A DNA stretch of 13,247 nt from UMGS1851 sp900555605. Lineage in GTDB: Bacteria; Bacillota; Clostridia; UBA1212; UBA1255. A program made the position numbers and the translations under genes. The DNA lies in assembly GCA_902472555.1 (NCBI GenBank), contig CABROF010000068.1:1-13247 (forward strand). The letters run 5' to 3'. This document shows positions 1 through 6,698 of this stretch, piece after piece (position 1 is the stretch's first letter; each line of letters opens with the position of its first letter). A model generated the notes under the pieces. The model did no database searches, was not told where the DNA came from, and was given only the letters and a program-made list of their open reading frames with translations.

Positions 1-182
1 CAGCCAAAAGAAAAAGAGGCGGTAGGCCGCGGAATCAGCATGGTATTGTCCAGGTTTCCCGGTTTTTTGATCACGTGATGAAATAATGCGAAGATACAAA
101 GCAAAACGCCCGCCGCCAGCAGATCTGCCAGCAGAAGTAAAAAGAAACGGTGCATTTTTGGTTTCTTTGTATAGGCTGTCAT
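1..182 (-). CDS. N-terminus of a membrane-anchored exported protein (partial, possibly phosphodiester glycosidase family)
   Basis: Only the first 60 codons are in the window; the gene continues past the left edge. The start is the ATG at 182-180, preceded by an AGGGAGT ribosome binding site (195-188). The protein begins MTAYTKKPKMHRFF, followed by one hydrophobic segment (about residues 12-35, rich in L, A, V and F) and then KKPGNLDNT and a Pro/Thr stretch (IPRPTASF). This is an N-in, C-out anchor followed by the start of an extracellular linker. The FALFHHV sequence at the end of the membrane segment resembles N-termini I associate with clostridial phosphodiester glycosidase (NAGPA/DUF2233-type) proteins. 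That family guess is from memory and weak, because the catalytic region is not visible. A good promoter lies upstream and the gene is divergent from the polysaccharide deacetylase gene, so the two may both serve the envelope. Confidence 0.6.
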   Translation of the reverse strand, partial: MTAYTKKPKMHRFFLLLLADLLAAGVLLCIFALFHHVIKKPGNLDNTMLIPRPTASFSFG

Positions 183-217
183 ACTTCACTCCCTCAGTTT
201 GTACAGGCTTCCTGCAA

Positions 218-246
218 AGCATATCGAACAAATTCGAAACTGTCAA
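218..246 (-). promoter_or_regulatory. Sigma-A promoter of the leftward partial gene, with a dyad in the spacer
   Basis: Read on the minus strand there is TTGACA (246-241), a 17-bp spacer and TATGCT (223-218), close to the sigma-A consensus with ideal spacing. It lies about 36 bp upstream of the start codon at 182. The spacer holds the inverted repeat TCGAA-CAAA-TTCGA (224-237, plus strand), placed where a bound repressor or a MerR-like activator could act. The regulator is not identifiable from this window. Confidence 0.6.
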
Positions 247-297
247 TACAGCTGCCGTATAAAAAATCTGCGGCCGAAGCCTGCCTGGAAATTTTAC

Positions 298-316
298 CTA
301 TCGGATGTTCCGATAG
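298..316. promoter_or_regulatory. 19-bp perfect dyad between two divergent promoters (candidate operator)
   Basis: CTATCGGA-TGT-TCCGATAG is a perfect inverted repeat with 8-bp arms and a 3-bp centre. It lies 16 bp upstream of the -35 box of the deacetylase promoter (333-338) and about 50 bp upstream of the -35 box of the leftward promoter (241-246). No T-tract follows, so it looks like a protein-binding operator rather than a terminator. The cognate regulator is unknown. Confidence 0.45.
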
Positions 317-332
317 AAGCTGCGAACCGTGT

Positions 333-361
333 TTGACGGAAAGTGCAACAGCGCGTATAAT
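333..361 (+). promoter_or_regulatory. Sigma-A promoter of the polysaccharide deacetylase gene
   Basis: TTGACG (333-338), a 17-bp spacer and a perfect TATAAT (356-361). The expected transcription start near 368 gives a leader of about 90 nt before the GTG start at 458. This is one of the best consensus matches in the window. Confidence 0.7.
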
Positions 362-457
362 AAACTTACATCATGGGATGTGGTGCCTGCAATTTTAAAA
401 ACTGTTTACATAGATTGTTGCAAATGATGTGATAATAGTTTTGAAGGTGATGAGTCA

Positions 458-2023
458 GTGAGTGTACAAAAGAGAAAGAAAATCAGCAGGGAGCAGGAGT
501 CGCTTGTGCGCAGGCGGATCCTGATTTTGTGTCTTTCGGTGATTCTTGTGATCGCGGTAATCCTGGTTGCCGTAGTCTATACGACGGACAGAAAGGAAAA
601 GAAACACGGAACGCTGATGGCGGAGTGGGAACGGCCGCAGGCCGGTTTCCGGGAGGTCGGAGAATTAAAATCTCTGCGGGCAAGCAGTGCGCACTCTGCA
701 TATGCCGTGCACTATCCGTTTTTTAACAATTCCGCTGTCGACGCACAGATCGATGCGGTTACAGCCGGTCTGATTGCGCATTTTAATGAAGAATACGCTG
801 CTTATCACGAGGAAACACAGGCCACAATGGCAGTCAATTACGAATCCTATTTATATTGCGGCCGCGTGATATCCGTATATTTCCGTGTGGATGTGCGGGA
901 CGCATCGGCAAACCGGAGCGCAATCCGTACTTACGTGTTTGACCTTGACAGCGGAAAAGAGATTTTTGCGGAGGATGGCGTTTTGCTGAAAGGGGAATAT
1001 TTGTCTGCTTTCTCCCAGGCGGTGAAACAATATCTTGCCGCGGATGCGAAGTATGAAGAGGCGCTGAAGGATGAAGCCTTTATCGGCAGAACAGAAGCAA
1101 AGGATGAAAACTTCCGGTTATTTTACATAGATGAATCCGGACTTGTGCTTTTGTTTGAAAAGGGAACGGCGGCGCCTGCCAGGTTCGGCGTGATTGCGGT
1201 TTCTATACCGTTGGAGCAGATCAGGGATTTTCTTATGATTTACCCGGCGGATGCCACAGATGGCCCGGATCGGAATACGCCGGGTCCGGAAAATACCGTC
1301 ACGCCGCGGCCTACCCCGGAGGTGACGCCCACGCCCACGCCGACTGCGGCACCGCCGACCATGAATCCGGATGTCGATCCCAGTAGGCCTGTCATCGCAT
1401 TTACCTTTGACGATGGCCCGGACCCGGATAAAAGCAGCAGCAAGGCGCCCTACAAGAGCTGTACGGACGAGCTTTTGAATATCTTGAAGGAAAACGGCGC
1501 CCGTGCCAGCTTTTTTGTGCTGGGCGAGTGCGTATCCTGGTCGCCGGAAAAGATCAGGCGCGCAGCCGAAGAAGGCAATGAGATCTGCAATCATACGTAT
1601 CATCACAAAAACCTGAAAAAACTAACGGAAGAAGAGATCCGGAAGGAAATTGAGGATACCAACGCGCTGATTGAGAAATATACCGGAAAGAAGGCGCCGT
1701 ATGTGCGTCTCCCCGGCGGCGGATACAATGATACGGTTTTAGCCGCGGTTGATTATCCGATTGTACATTGGAGCGTGGACACAAAGGACTGGGACTGGAA
1801 GGATAAAGATAAAATTATCGCAGAGGTAAAAGGAAAGGTGAAGGACGGCGATATCGTCCTGTTCCACGACATTTACCCCAGTACGGTAGAGGCCTGCCGG
1901 GAGCTGATTCCCGCCCTTATTGCAGAGGGCTTTCAGCTGGTAACCGTCAGCGAGCTGATGGCGGCCCGGGAAGTGGACATAGAGCCGGGCAGGATTTACT
2001 ATTCTGCCTATCAAAGCAAATAG
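458..2023 (+). CDS. PdaC-like membrane-anchored polysaccharide (peptidoglycan) deacetylase
   Basis: This 521-aa protein starts at GTG 458, chosen because AAGGTGA (444-450) sits 7 bp upstream. Order of parts: basic cytoplasmic tail; one membrane anchor (about 21-41); an extracellular module (about 55-263) resembling the DUF4163/DUF3298 (RsiV-like) region; a Pro/Thr linker (264-309) with repeated TP units; and a NodB carbohydrate esterase family 4 domain (310-about 510). All NodB motifs are present: TFDDGP (316-321, base and metal Asp 318/319), HTYHH (379-383, metal His pair), RLPGGGYN (417-424), DTKDWDW (441-447) and LFHD (468-471, catalytic His 470). The family removes N-acetyl groups from cell-wall or chitin-type glycans outside the cell. 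DUF3298 plus NodB is the architecture of Bacillus PdaC. The substrate is inferred. The gene is monocistronic, with its own promoter and terminator. Confidence 0.9.
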   Translation: MSVQKRKKISREQESLVRRRILILCLSVILVIAVILVAVVYTTDRKEKKHGTLMAEWERPQAGFREVGELKSLRASSAHSAYAVHYPFFNNSAVDAQIDAVTAGLIAHFNEEYAAYHEETQATMAVNYESYLYCGRVISVYFRVDVRDASANRSAIRTYVFDLDSGKEIFAEDGVLLKGEYLSAFSQAVKQYLAADAKYEEALKDEAFIGRTEAKDENFRLFYIDESGLVLLFEKGTAAPARFGVIAVSIPLEQIRDFLMIYPADATDGPDRNTPGPENTVTPRPTPEVTPTPTPTAAPPTMNPDVDPSRPVIAFTFDDGPDPDKSSSKAPYKSCTDELLNILKENGARASFFVLGECVSWSPEKIRRAAEEGNEICNHTYHHKNLKKLTEEEIRKEIEDTNALIEKYTGKKAPYVRLPGGGYNDTVLAAVDYPIVHWSVDTKDWDWKDKDKIIAEVKGKVKDGDIVLFHDIYPSTVEACRELIPALIAEGFQLVTVSELMAAREVDIEPGRIYYSAYQSK

Positions 2024-2034
2024 AAGCAGGACGC

Positions 2035-2063
2035 GGGCCGCTCCTTTCAGCGGCCCACCTTTT
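2035..2063 (+). terminator. Rho-independent terminator of the deacetylase gene, overlapping the lysR 3' end
   Basis: GGGCCGCT (2035-2042) and AGCGGCCC (2049-2056) form a perfect 8-bp GC-rich stem with loop CCTTTC, followed by ACC and TTTT (2060-2063). It lies 12 bp after the deacetylase stop codon. The right arm overlaps the last codons of the convergent lysR gene. On the minus strand no T-run follows, so it works best for rightward transcription. Confidence 0.65.
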
Positions 2064-2940
2064 CATGGTAGATTTTAGAGATTTCATTCAGAATATCGGT
2101 ATGCTCAAAATCATGATGATAGACAATGTTGATTTCCCGGATCATACTGATGTTTTCAATGGGCAATGCCCGAAATTTGTTTTTGCGCACCTCCTCCAGG
2201 CAGGCGTTGCGGGAAATGATGGAGACCCCTAAATTGCTTTTTACAAGATCCTTAATGGTGGAATTATTATCTACTTCCAATATAATATTGAATGCATCCA
2301 GAGATTCGGATTTACTGATCAGCGTGGACTCAAACAGGGTCCGTGTTCCGGAATCCGGCAGCCGAAGAATTAATTTCTGCTTCTTCAGCTCGTCAAGGGT
2401 GACAATGCTGTTTTTGGAAAGCGGATTTTCGTTTGCAACCGCTAAAATCAGGCAGTCCGTGTCCAGCAGGACGGAATGATAGCTGGGATCTGTAATGGTG
2501 CCTTCTACGATTGCAATGTTGATCTCATATGACTTAAGCTTTGCATAAAGATTTTTTATGGTATCAGAAATAATGGTTATGTGAATATCCGGATTTTCGC
2601 CGCAGTATACGGCCAGGACCTGTGAAATGATATTATTCTCCGCTGTAGGCGTAACCCCGATTTTCAAACGCTTGACCGAGTGGCGCCTATCCTCGATATC
2701 GCGGCACATATTGGCGTACAGCGATTTGATGCGCCGGGCATATTTTACGGCGATTTTTCCTTCATCCGTAAGCTTCAGCATCTTTTTTTCCCGGTAAAAT
2801 ATTTTGATTCCCAACTCGTTTTCCAGCGCTTTGATGTGCTGACTGACTGCCGGCTGAGTTAAGCTCAGATTTTCGGCGCTTTGTGTAAAATTCAGCGTGT
2901 CCGCTACCATCAGCAGCGTATCGATTTTTGGATCCAGCAT
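2047..2940 (-). CDS. LysR-family transcriptional regulator
   Basis: This 297-aa protein has the usual LysR length. The ATG at 2940 is preceded by GGAGG at a normal distance. Residues 1-60 are the winged helix-turn-helix (about 18-37: FTQSAENLSLTQPAVSQHI; then ENELGIKIFYREKKMLKLTDEG). Residues about 88-290 form the periplasmic-binding-protein-like effector domain (LKIGVTPTAENNIISQVL, DCLILAVANENPL, DSGTRTLFE, NLGVSIISRNA). It is transcribed divergently from the cation/proton antiporter gene, with overlapping promoters and AT-rich palindromes in the 219-bp gap. The usual LysR logic would have it regulate itself and activate the antiporter in response to a small molecule. The effector cannot be read from the sequence. 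Its 3' end overlaps the deacetylase terminator. Confidence 0.9.
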   Translation of the reverse strand: MLDPKIDTLLMVADTLNFTQSAENLSLTQPAVSQHIKALENELGIKIFYREKKMLKLTDEGKIAVKYARRIKSLYANMCRDIEDRRHSVKRLKIGVTPTAENNIISQVLAVYCGENPDIHITIISDTIKNLYAKLKSYEINIAIVEGTITDPSYHSVLLDTDCLILAVANENPLSKNSIVTLDELKKQKLILRLPDSGTRTLFESTLISKSESLDAFNIILEVDNNSTIKDLVKSNLGVSIISRNACLEEVRKNKFRALPIENISMIREINIVYHHDFEHTDILNEISKIYHEKVGR

Positions 2941-2958
2941 TTTGCAGACCTCCGCGGT

Positions 2959-3026
2959 ATAAATTTATGTGATGAATGTATATTAAAACATAATTATATT
3001 TTATCAGCACTTCAGAATATAATCAA
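2959..3026. promoter_or_regulatory. Divergent lysR/antiporter promoter region with LysR-type binding sites
   Basis: Leftward, TTGATT (3026-3021), 17 bp and TAAAAT (3003-2998) make a good lysR promoter. Rightward, TATAAT (3018-3023) is a candidate antiporter -10 with no good -35, as expected for an activated promoter; it overlaps the lysR -35. Two AT-rich palindromes, ATAAATTTAT (2959-2968) and ATAATTAT (2990-2997), have centres 30 bp apart. Relative to a start near 3030 they fall near -66 and -36, the usual positions of LysR recognition and activation sites. The assignment to this LysR is inference. Confidence 0.5.
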
Positions 3027-3048
3027 CAGTAGGGAGCGGAAAGCTGAA

Positions 3049-3127
3049 AAACGGCCGCCGTTTGCAGGCGCATCCCGTATAAGATATGCGGCATGCGCGG
3101 GATTTACTATGCATACGGTTTTCTTTT
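3049..3127 (+). promoter_or_regulatory. Structured leader of the antiporter gene with alternative hairpins
   Basis: The leader between the candidate promoter and the antiporter start holds a perfect palindrome AAACGGC-C-GCCGTTT (3049-3063). After it come segments with competing partners: GCGCAT (3068-3073) with ATGCGC (3093-3098), ATCCCG (3072-3077) with CGGGAT (3098-3103), and CCGTAT (3075-3080) with ATACGG (3113-3118). The last pairing is followed directly by TTTTCTTTT (3119-3127), which suggests an attenuator. It matches no riboswitch class that I recognise. Confidence 0.3.
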
Positions 3128-3159
3128 CCCAACCATAATGAGGAGGTTATGCACATATT

Positions 3160-4494
3160 ATGCCTGCATTATATGCAAATTTGAATCATGTCTCAGTGGT
3201 GCTGATCAGTCTGGCAATCATTCTGTTTGCCGGATTCGGTATGACGCGTATTACAAAAAGAATGAAGCTTCCCAACGTCAGCGGTTTTATTATCGCCGGA
3301 ATCCTGATCGGACCTTATGCGCTTAATCTGGTTTCTGCGGATGTGATTCAGAATATGGATTTTGTCAGCGATATTGCCCTATCGTTCATTGCTTTCGGTG
3401 TAGGCAAATTTTTTAAAATATCTGCCCTGCGCTCCTGCGGCCCCCGGGTAGTCGTAATCACGCTTCTGGAATCGCTGCTGGCCGGCGCAGCAGTTACGTT
3501 TGCTTTAAAATTCTTTTTCGGAACCTCCTGGACCTTTGCGCTGCTGGCCGGCGCGATTGCCACTGCCACCGCGCCGGCCAGCACAGTTATGACAATCCGC
3601 CAGTATCATGCGAAAGGGCCTTTTGTAGATACATTAATGCAGGTGGTGGCATTTGACGATGTAGTGGCGCTGCTGGCATTCAGCGCGGCAGCGGCTGTCG
3701 CATCGTCCTTTGCTGCCGGCACGTTTCAGGTCTGGAACGTGCTGCTTCCTGTTTTGTATCATATCGGGGCGGTGGGGCTCGGATTTTTATGCGGATTTCT
3801 TCTGAGCAAGCTTACGGTAAAACGGAGTCAGGATAACCGCCTGATTCTGGTGGTGGCTATGCTTCTGGGACTTTCCGGAGTCTGCAGCATCGCGGATATT
3901 TCCCCGCTGCTGGCTTGTATGGCGTTCGGTGCGGTATATATCAACCTTACAGCGGATCGGGAGCTATTCCGGCAGGCAGACCATTTTTCTCCGCCTCTTT
4001 TATCCTGCTTTTTTATTCTTTCCGGTATGCGCCTGAATCTGACTGCGCTGCGGTCTGCGGGACTGATAGGGATCGTCTACTTTCTCGTTCGCATTGCGGG
4101 AAAATACGCGGGTGCTTTTGCCGGATGTGCTGTTTGCAGGACGGATAAAAAAATCAGAAATTTTTTAGGAATCGCCTTGATTCCCCAGGCCGGCGTTGCC
4201 ATTGGTCTGGCGGTTCTGGGACAGCGCCTGCTGCCTGCGGACATGGGAGAATTGCTGTCTACCGTGATTTTAACCTCCTCTGTGCTGTATGAGCTGATCG
4301 GACCTGTCAGCGCCAAGCTTGCGCTTGTTTTCAGCGGCGCCATTGTGCCTGGTCCGCTAATTTCCGCTGAATCAACGGACTTAGCGGCATCTTCCGCTTC
4401 TGACGGTTCGGCTTTCAGTTCCCGGGCAGAGGAACCGCCGGCGCCGGATTCTGTTCTGCCTGACGCCGGAAAGTTCAGTGAACATTCCGCATGA
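3160..4494 (+). CDS. CPA2-type monovalent cation/proton antiporter
   Basis: This 444-aa integral membrane protein has about 12 predicted hydrophobic segments over residues 11-398 and a short hydrophilic Ser/Ala/Pro-rich tail (400-444) with no RCK/TrkA domain. Family signatures: SGFIIAGILIGPYAL (41-55), the TM4 crossover TATAPAST (135-142), the ion-binding pair FDDVVAL (Asp166-Asp167), HFSPPLLSCFFILSGMRL (275-292), a TM10-region lysine in RIAGKYAGA (Lys315) and IPQAGVAIGLAVLG (341-354). The Asp-Asp pair plus this lysine is known from electrogenic Na+/H+ antiporters such as NapA. Na+ or K+ for H+ exchange across the plasma membrane is expected; ion choice is not readable. The start is ATG 3160; the AGGAGG (3141-3146) is 13 bp away, longer than usual. 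The gene is divergent from lysR and ends 3 bp from the convergent kinase gene. Confidence 0.87.
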   Translation: MPALYANLNHVSVVLISLAIILFAGFGMTRITKRMKLPNVSGFIIAGILIGPYALNLVSADVIQNMDFVSDIALSFIAFGVGKFFKISALRSCGPRVVVITLLESLLAGAAVTFALKFFFGTSWTFALLAGAIATATAPASTVMTIRQYHAKGPFVDTLMQVVAFDDVVALLAFSAAAAVASSFAAGTFQVWNVLLPVLYHIGAVGLGFLCGFLLSKLTVKRSQDNRLILVVAMLLGLSGVCSIADISPLLACMAFGAVYINLTADRELFRQADHFSPPLLSCFFILSGMRLNLTALRSAGLIGIVYFLVRIAGKYAGAFAGCAVCRTDKKIRNFLGIALIPQAGVAIGLAVLGQRLLPADMGELLSTVILTSSVLYELIGPVSAKLALVFSGAIVPGPLISAESTDLAASSASDGSAFSSRAEEPPAPDSVLPDAGKFSEHSA

Positions 4495-4497
4495 CAG

Positions 4498-5736
4498 TCA
4501 GTTCTGGGGAAACCGGACGCTGAAGGTGGTTCCGGCCTCTGCGCTGCTCAAAACAGAGATTTGGCTTTTGTGCCGGTCCGCAATGCTTTTAGCAATCGAC
4601 AGCCCCAGACCGTAGCCGCCTTCCCGTCCCCGCGCTTTATCTGAACGGTAAAAACGTTCAAAAATATGGGGCAGATCATTTTCCGGAATCGGCAGACCCG
4701 TATTATGGACCTCCAATATGATGCCGCAATGCTTGTACAGGGAAACTCGGACGGCGCCGTCCGCTCCGGCATATTTACAGGCATTGTCCAGCAAAATATG
4801 GATCAGCTGCTTAAGCTGTGCGCGGTCGCCGCATACTTTGAGATCAGAGGCGACTGCAGAGGTGAGCGTAATATTTTTTTCAAAAGCCACCGGTTCGAAC
4901 TGCAGCAGCGCGCCCCAGACCAGTTCGCTCAGATCCAGTTGGCTCAGCACGGACTTTACCTCTGCCGCGTCTGAACGCGCTAAAAATAAAAGGTTGTCCA
5001 CAAGCGTTTTCATATGTTCCGCTTCGTCCTGTGTACTATTAATCCATTTTTCCTGCTGCCGGACCGTATCCTCCGGATGGGCGCGCAGAATGCTGTTATT
5101 GGCTAAAATTACGGTAAGGGGCGTTTTCAGTTCGTGGGAAGCGTCGGCGATAAAACGCTGCTGCTGAAGCCAGGCGCGTTCAACGGGCCGCAGCGCCCAG
5201 TTTGCCAGGAAAAGGCTGATAAAAAAGAACGCGATCATACTCAGGGCCCCGATCAGGAGCGCTGTCAGAATCAGGCTGCGCATAGCGCTGTATAAATAGG
5301 TGATATCGGCAAATGCCACCCGGATGCCGCCGGCTGTGTGCTTCTTCATATAGGATAGATTGAGATCCCCTAATGTTCCGGTGCTGCCGCCTGCTTCTGC
5401 CGCGCGCTTGGCGGCGGAAATCAGAATATCCTCGGACATCGCGGCATTGCTCTGATATGTCTCAAGAATAGTTCCTTCTTCATCAATCAGAATTGACAGA
5501 ACTGCAATATACTGCATAGAAGGGGTGAATTGCCTGAATTCATCCTCCTGGGGCTTGTGTATGCCGCCCGGCTTCTGCCCAAAATTCATGGTCACAGCCT
5601 GTTCCAGCGCACGCTCCATATCTGCGCTGAGACGCCGGTAGGCAGCGGTGCAGACTGCTGCGAAAACACACAGCAGCACAGCGGCCACAAACAGCATATT
5701 GATCAGAATAAACTTTCGTTTTAATTTTTTTAGCAT
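4498..5736 (-). CDS. Sensor histidine kinase of a two-component system
   Basis: I place the start at ATG 5736 (412 aa), because GGAGG (5748-5744) sits 7 bp upstream; the adjacent ATG 5739 is possible. The open frame extends to 5862, but that adds 42 residues with no membrane or domain character. Order: TM1 (about 10-33), extracytoplasmic sensor segment (about 35-150), TM2 (about 153-178), short HAMP-like linker, HisKA (phospho-acceptor His201 in FIADASHELKTPLTV), then the ATPase domain with N-box LLDNACKYA (Asn318), G1-type HNTGLPI (344-350, Asn in place of the usual Asp, a variant I have seen in Firmicutes), F-box IFERFYRSD (358-366) and G2 GGYGLGLS (373-380). It autophosphorylates and passes phosphate to the regulator encoded just upstream. 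The sensor segment is too short and generic to name a stimulus. Confidence 0.92.
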   Translation of the reverse strand: MLKKLKRKFILINMLFVAAVLLCVFAAVCTAAYRRLSADMERALEQAVTMNFGQKPGGIHKPQEDEFRQFTPSMQYIAVLSILIDEEGTILETYQSNAAMSEDILISAAKRAAEAGGSTGTLGDLNLSYMKKHTAGGIRVAFADITYLYSAMRSLILTALLIGALSMIAFFFISLFLANWALRPVERAWLQQQRFIADASHELKTPLTVILANNSILRAHPEDTVRQQEKWINSTQDEAEHMKTLVDNLLFLARSDAAEVKSVLSQLDLSELVWGALLQFEPVAFEKNITLTSAVASDLKVCGDRAQLKQLIHILLDNACKYAGADGAVRVSLYKHCGIILEVHNTGLPIPENDLPHIFERFYRSDKARGREGGYGLGLSIAKSIADRHKSQISVLSSAEAGTTFSVRFPQN

Positions 5737-5780
5737 CATGCTTCCTCCATAGCTTTGGCTGATATTCCCCCAGAAGCGCT

Positions 5781-5825
5781 GCAGAGATTCTGAGAAGCCG
5801 CAGAAAAATGCGGCAGCGGCTCTGC
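5781..5825 (-). other. Hairpin in the regulator-kinase intercistronic spacer
   Basis: Two nested perfect stems lie in the 157-bp spacer: GCAGAG (5781-5786) with CTCTGC (5820-5825), enclosing GCCGCA (5797-5802) with TGCGGC (5809-5814) around a 6-nt loop. No T-tract follows on the transcribed strand, so a full terminator is unlikely. It may tune kinase expression or be a processing or stability element. If the kinase really starts at 5862, this is coding sequence instead. Confidence 0.35.
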
Positions 5826-5893
5826 TGAGAGTCAGGACCTTCCGCAGAAGTTCCGGCAGCATTTAGAAACAATCTGAAATCCCTGAAGGGGGA

Positions 5894-6568
5894 TCAGGTC
5901 TTTGCTTCTAATTTATAGCCGAGTTTGCGCAGCGTTGCAATTTCTGCTTTTGAACCGAGGAAGTGCAGCTTTTTTCTTAAAAACGAGATATAGGCCTCCA
6001 CGTTGTTGTCTTCTGCTTCTGAATGAAATCCCCAGACCTTGACAATCAGGTCTTCCTTGGGCACAACCGTTTTTACAGAAGACATCAGGAGCTTCATCAC
6101 TTCAAATTCTTTAAAATTTAAACGGACGGATTTTGCTCCGCAGGATAGGTCGCATGTTCCGAGATTTAGAATCAGATCCTCGAATTCCATCTGTGTAAGG
6201 ATCACTTCACCCTGTCTGCGGGACAGCGCGCGCACGCGGGCCAGCAGCTCCTCCGGCGCAAAGGGCTTTGTCATATAATCATCTGCGCCGCAGTCGAGTC
6301 CCGTCACCTTGTCCGGCACGGAATCCTTTGCAGTGAGCAATAAAATCGGCGTCTGGACATTCTGCCTTCTTAATTCCGAAGCAACGGAAAAACCGTCGCG
6401 CTTGGGCAGCATGACGTCTAAAATAATCACATCGTAGATACCGCTGCACGCGTAATCCAGCCCGTCCTGTCCGTCATACACGAGATCTACCATATATTTT
6501 TGTTCCCTGAGGATCTGGGAAAGCGCATCCGCCAGCCGGATATCGTCTTCTACCACTAAAATTTGCAT
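5894..6568 (-). CDS. OmpR/PhoB-family response regulator
   Basis: This 224-aa protein starts at ATG 6568 (MQILVVEDD). GGGGAGAGG ends 9 bp upstream of it and directly abuts the alternative ATG at 6577, which would be too close. The receiver domain (1-about 115) has the acidic pair Asp8-Asp9, phospho-acceptor Asp51 in IILDVMLP, Thr79 (LLLTAKD) and Lys101 (MTKPFAPEE). The C-terminal winged helix (about 130-224) has the SVRLNFKEFEVMKLL and EAEDNNVEAYISFLRKKL elements of the Trans_reg_C family. The kinase gene follows after a 157-bp spacer. The promoter carries two TTTCAG repeats in 11-bp register, the geometry this family binds, so autoregulation is inferred. The same module precedes the VTC operon at 7527. 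Confidence 0.93.
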   Translation of the reverse strand: MQILVVEDDIRLADALSQILREQKYMVDLVYDGQDGLDYACSGIYDVIILDVMLPKRDGFSVASELRRQNVQTPILLLTAKDSVPDKVTGLDCGADDYMTKPFAPEELLARVRALSRRQGEVILTQMEFEDLILNLGTCDLSCGAKSVRLNFKEFEVMKLLMSSVKTVVPKEDLIVKVWGFHSEAEDNNVEAYISFLRKKLHFLGSKAEIATLRKLGYKLEAKT

Positions 6569-6624
6569 AAGAATCATCCTCTCCCCGACGGACCGTATCC
6601 CGCCGTGCCTGCCATACAGAAGCG

Positions 6625-6657
6625 ATGATACGCCGTATATCTGAAATCAAGCTGAAA
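6625..6657 (-). promoter_or_regulatory. Response-regulator promoter with 11-bp-spaced TTTCAG repeats
   Basis: Read on the minus strand: TTTCAG (6657-6652), 5 bp, TTTCAG (6646-6641), 10 bp, TATCAT (6630-6625) as the candidate -10. The position expected for -35 falls between and over the repeats (AGCTTG, weak), as in PhoB-type activated promoters. A small dyad ATACG-G-CGTAT overlaps the -10 side. The start codon is about 57 bp downstream. The nearly identical element at 7527-7559 has the same repeat-to--10 spacing. Confidence 0.55.
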
Positions 6658-6698
6658 AACGCGAGATCTTCCTGATGTTTCTGACGCGGGGGCCGGTC

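Noticed and set aside
224..237. LexA/DinR box in the left intergenic region
   Set aside because: The sequence gives CGAA-CAAA-TTCG, not the GAAC-N4-GTTC core of Gram-positive SOS boxes.
150..398. 82-aa plus-strand open frame at the left
   Set aside because: It crosses two promoters and the dyad, overlaps the anchored-protein gene in antisense, and has no domain or good ribosome binding site.
3024..3159. Fluoride, c-di-AMP or Li+ (nhaA) riboswitch upstream of the antiporter
   Set aside because: Hairpins exist, but I could not find the conserved sequence blocks of these classes, so only an unnamed structured leader is reported.
5875..5898. CTGAAA-CTGAA repeat near the response-regulator stop as a third regulator site
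   Set aside because: The period is 9 bp instead of 11, the second copy is incomplete and no promoter fits; it is better explained as a small hairpin.
6658..6690. Terminator of the sirtuin gene (CGCG...CGCG then TTTTT on the minus strand)
   Set aside because: The stem is only 4 bp with a loop of about 20 nt, too weak to call; the T-run is part of the regulator-binding repeat.
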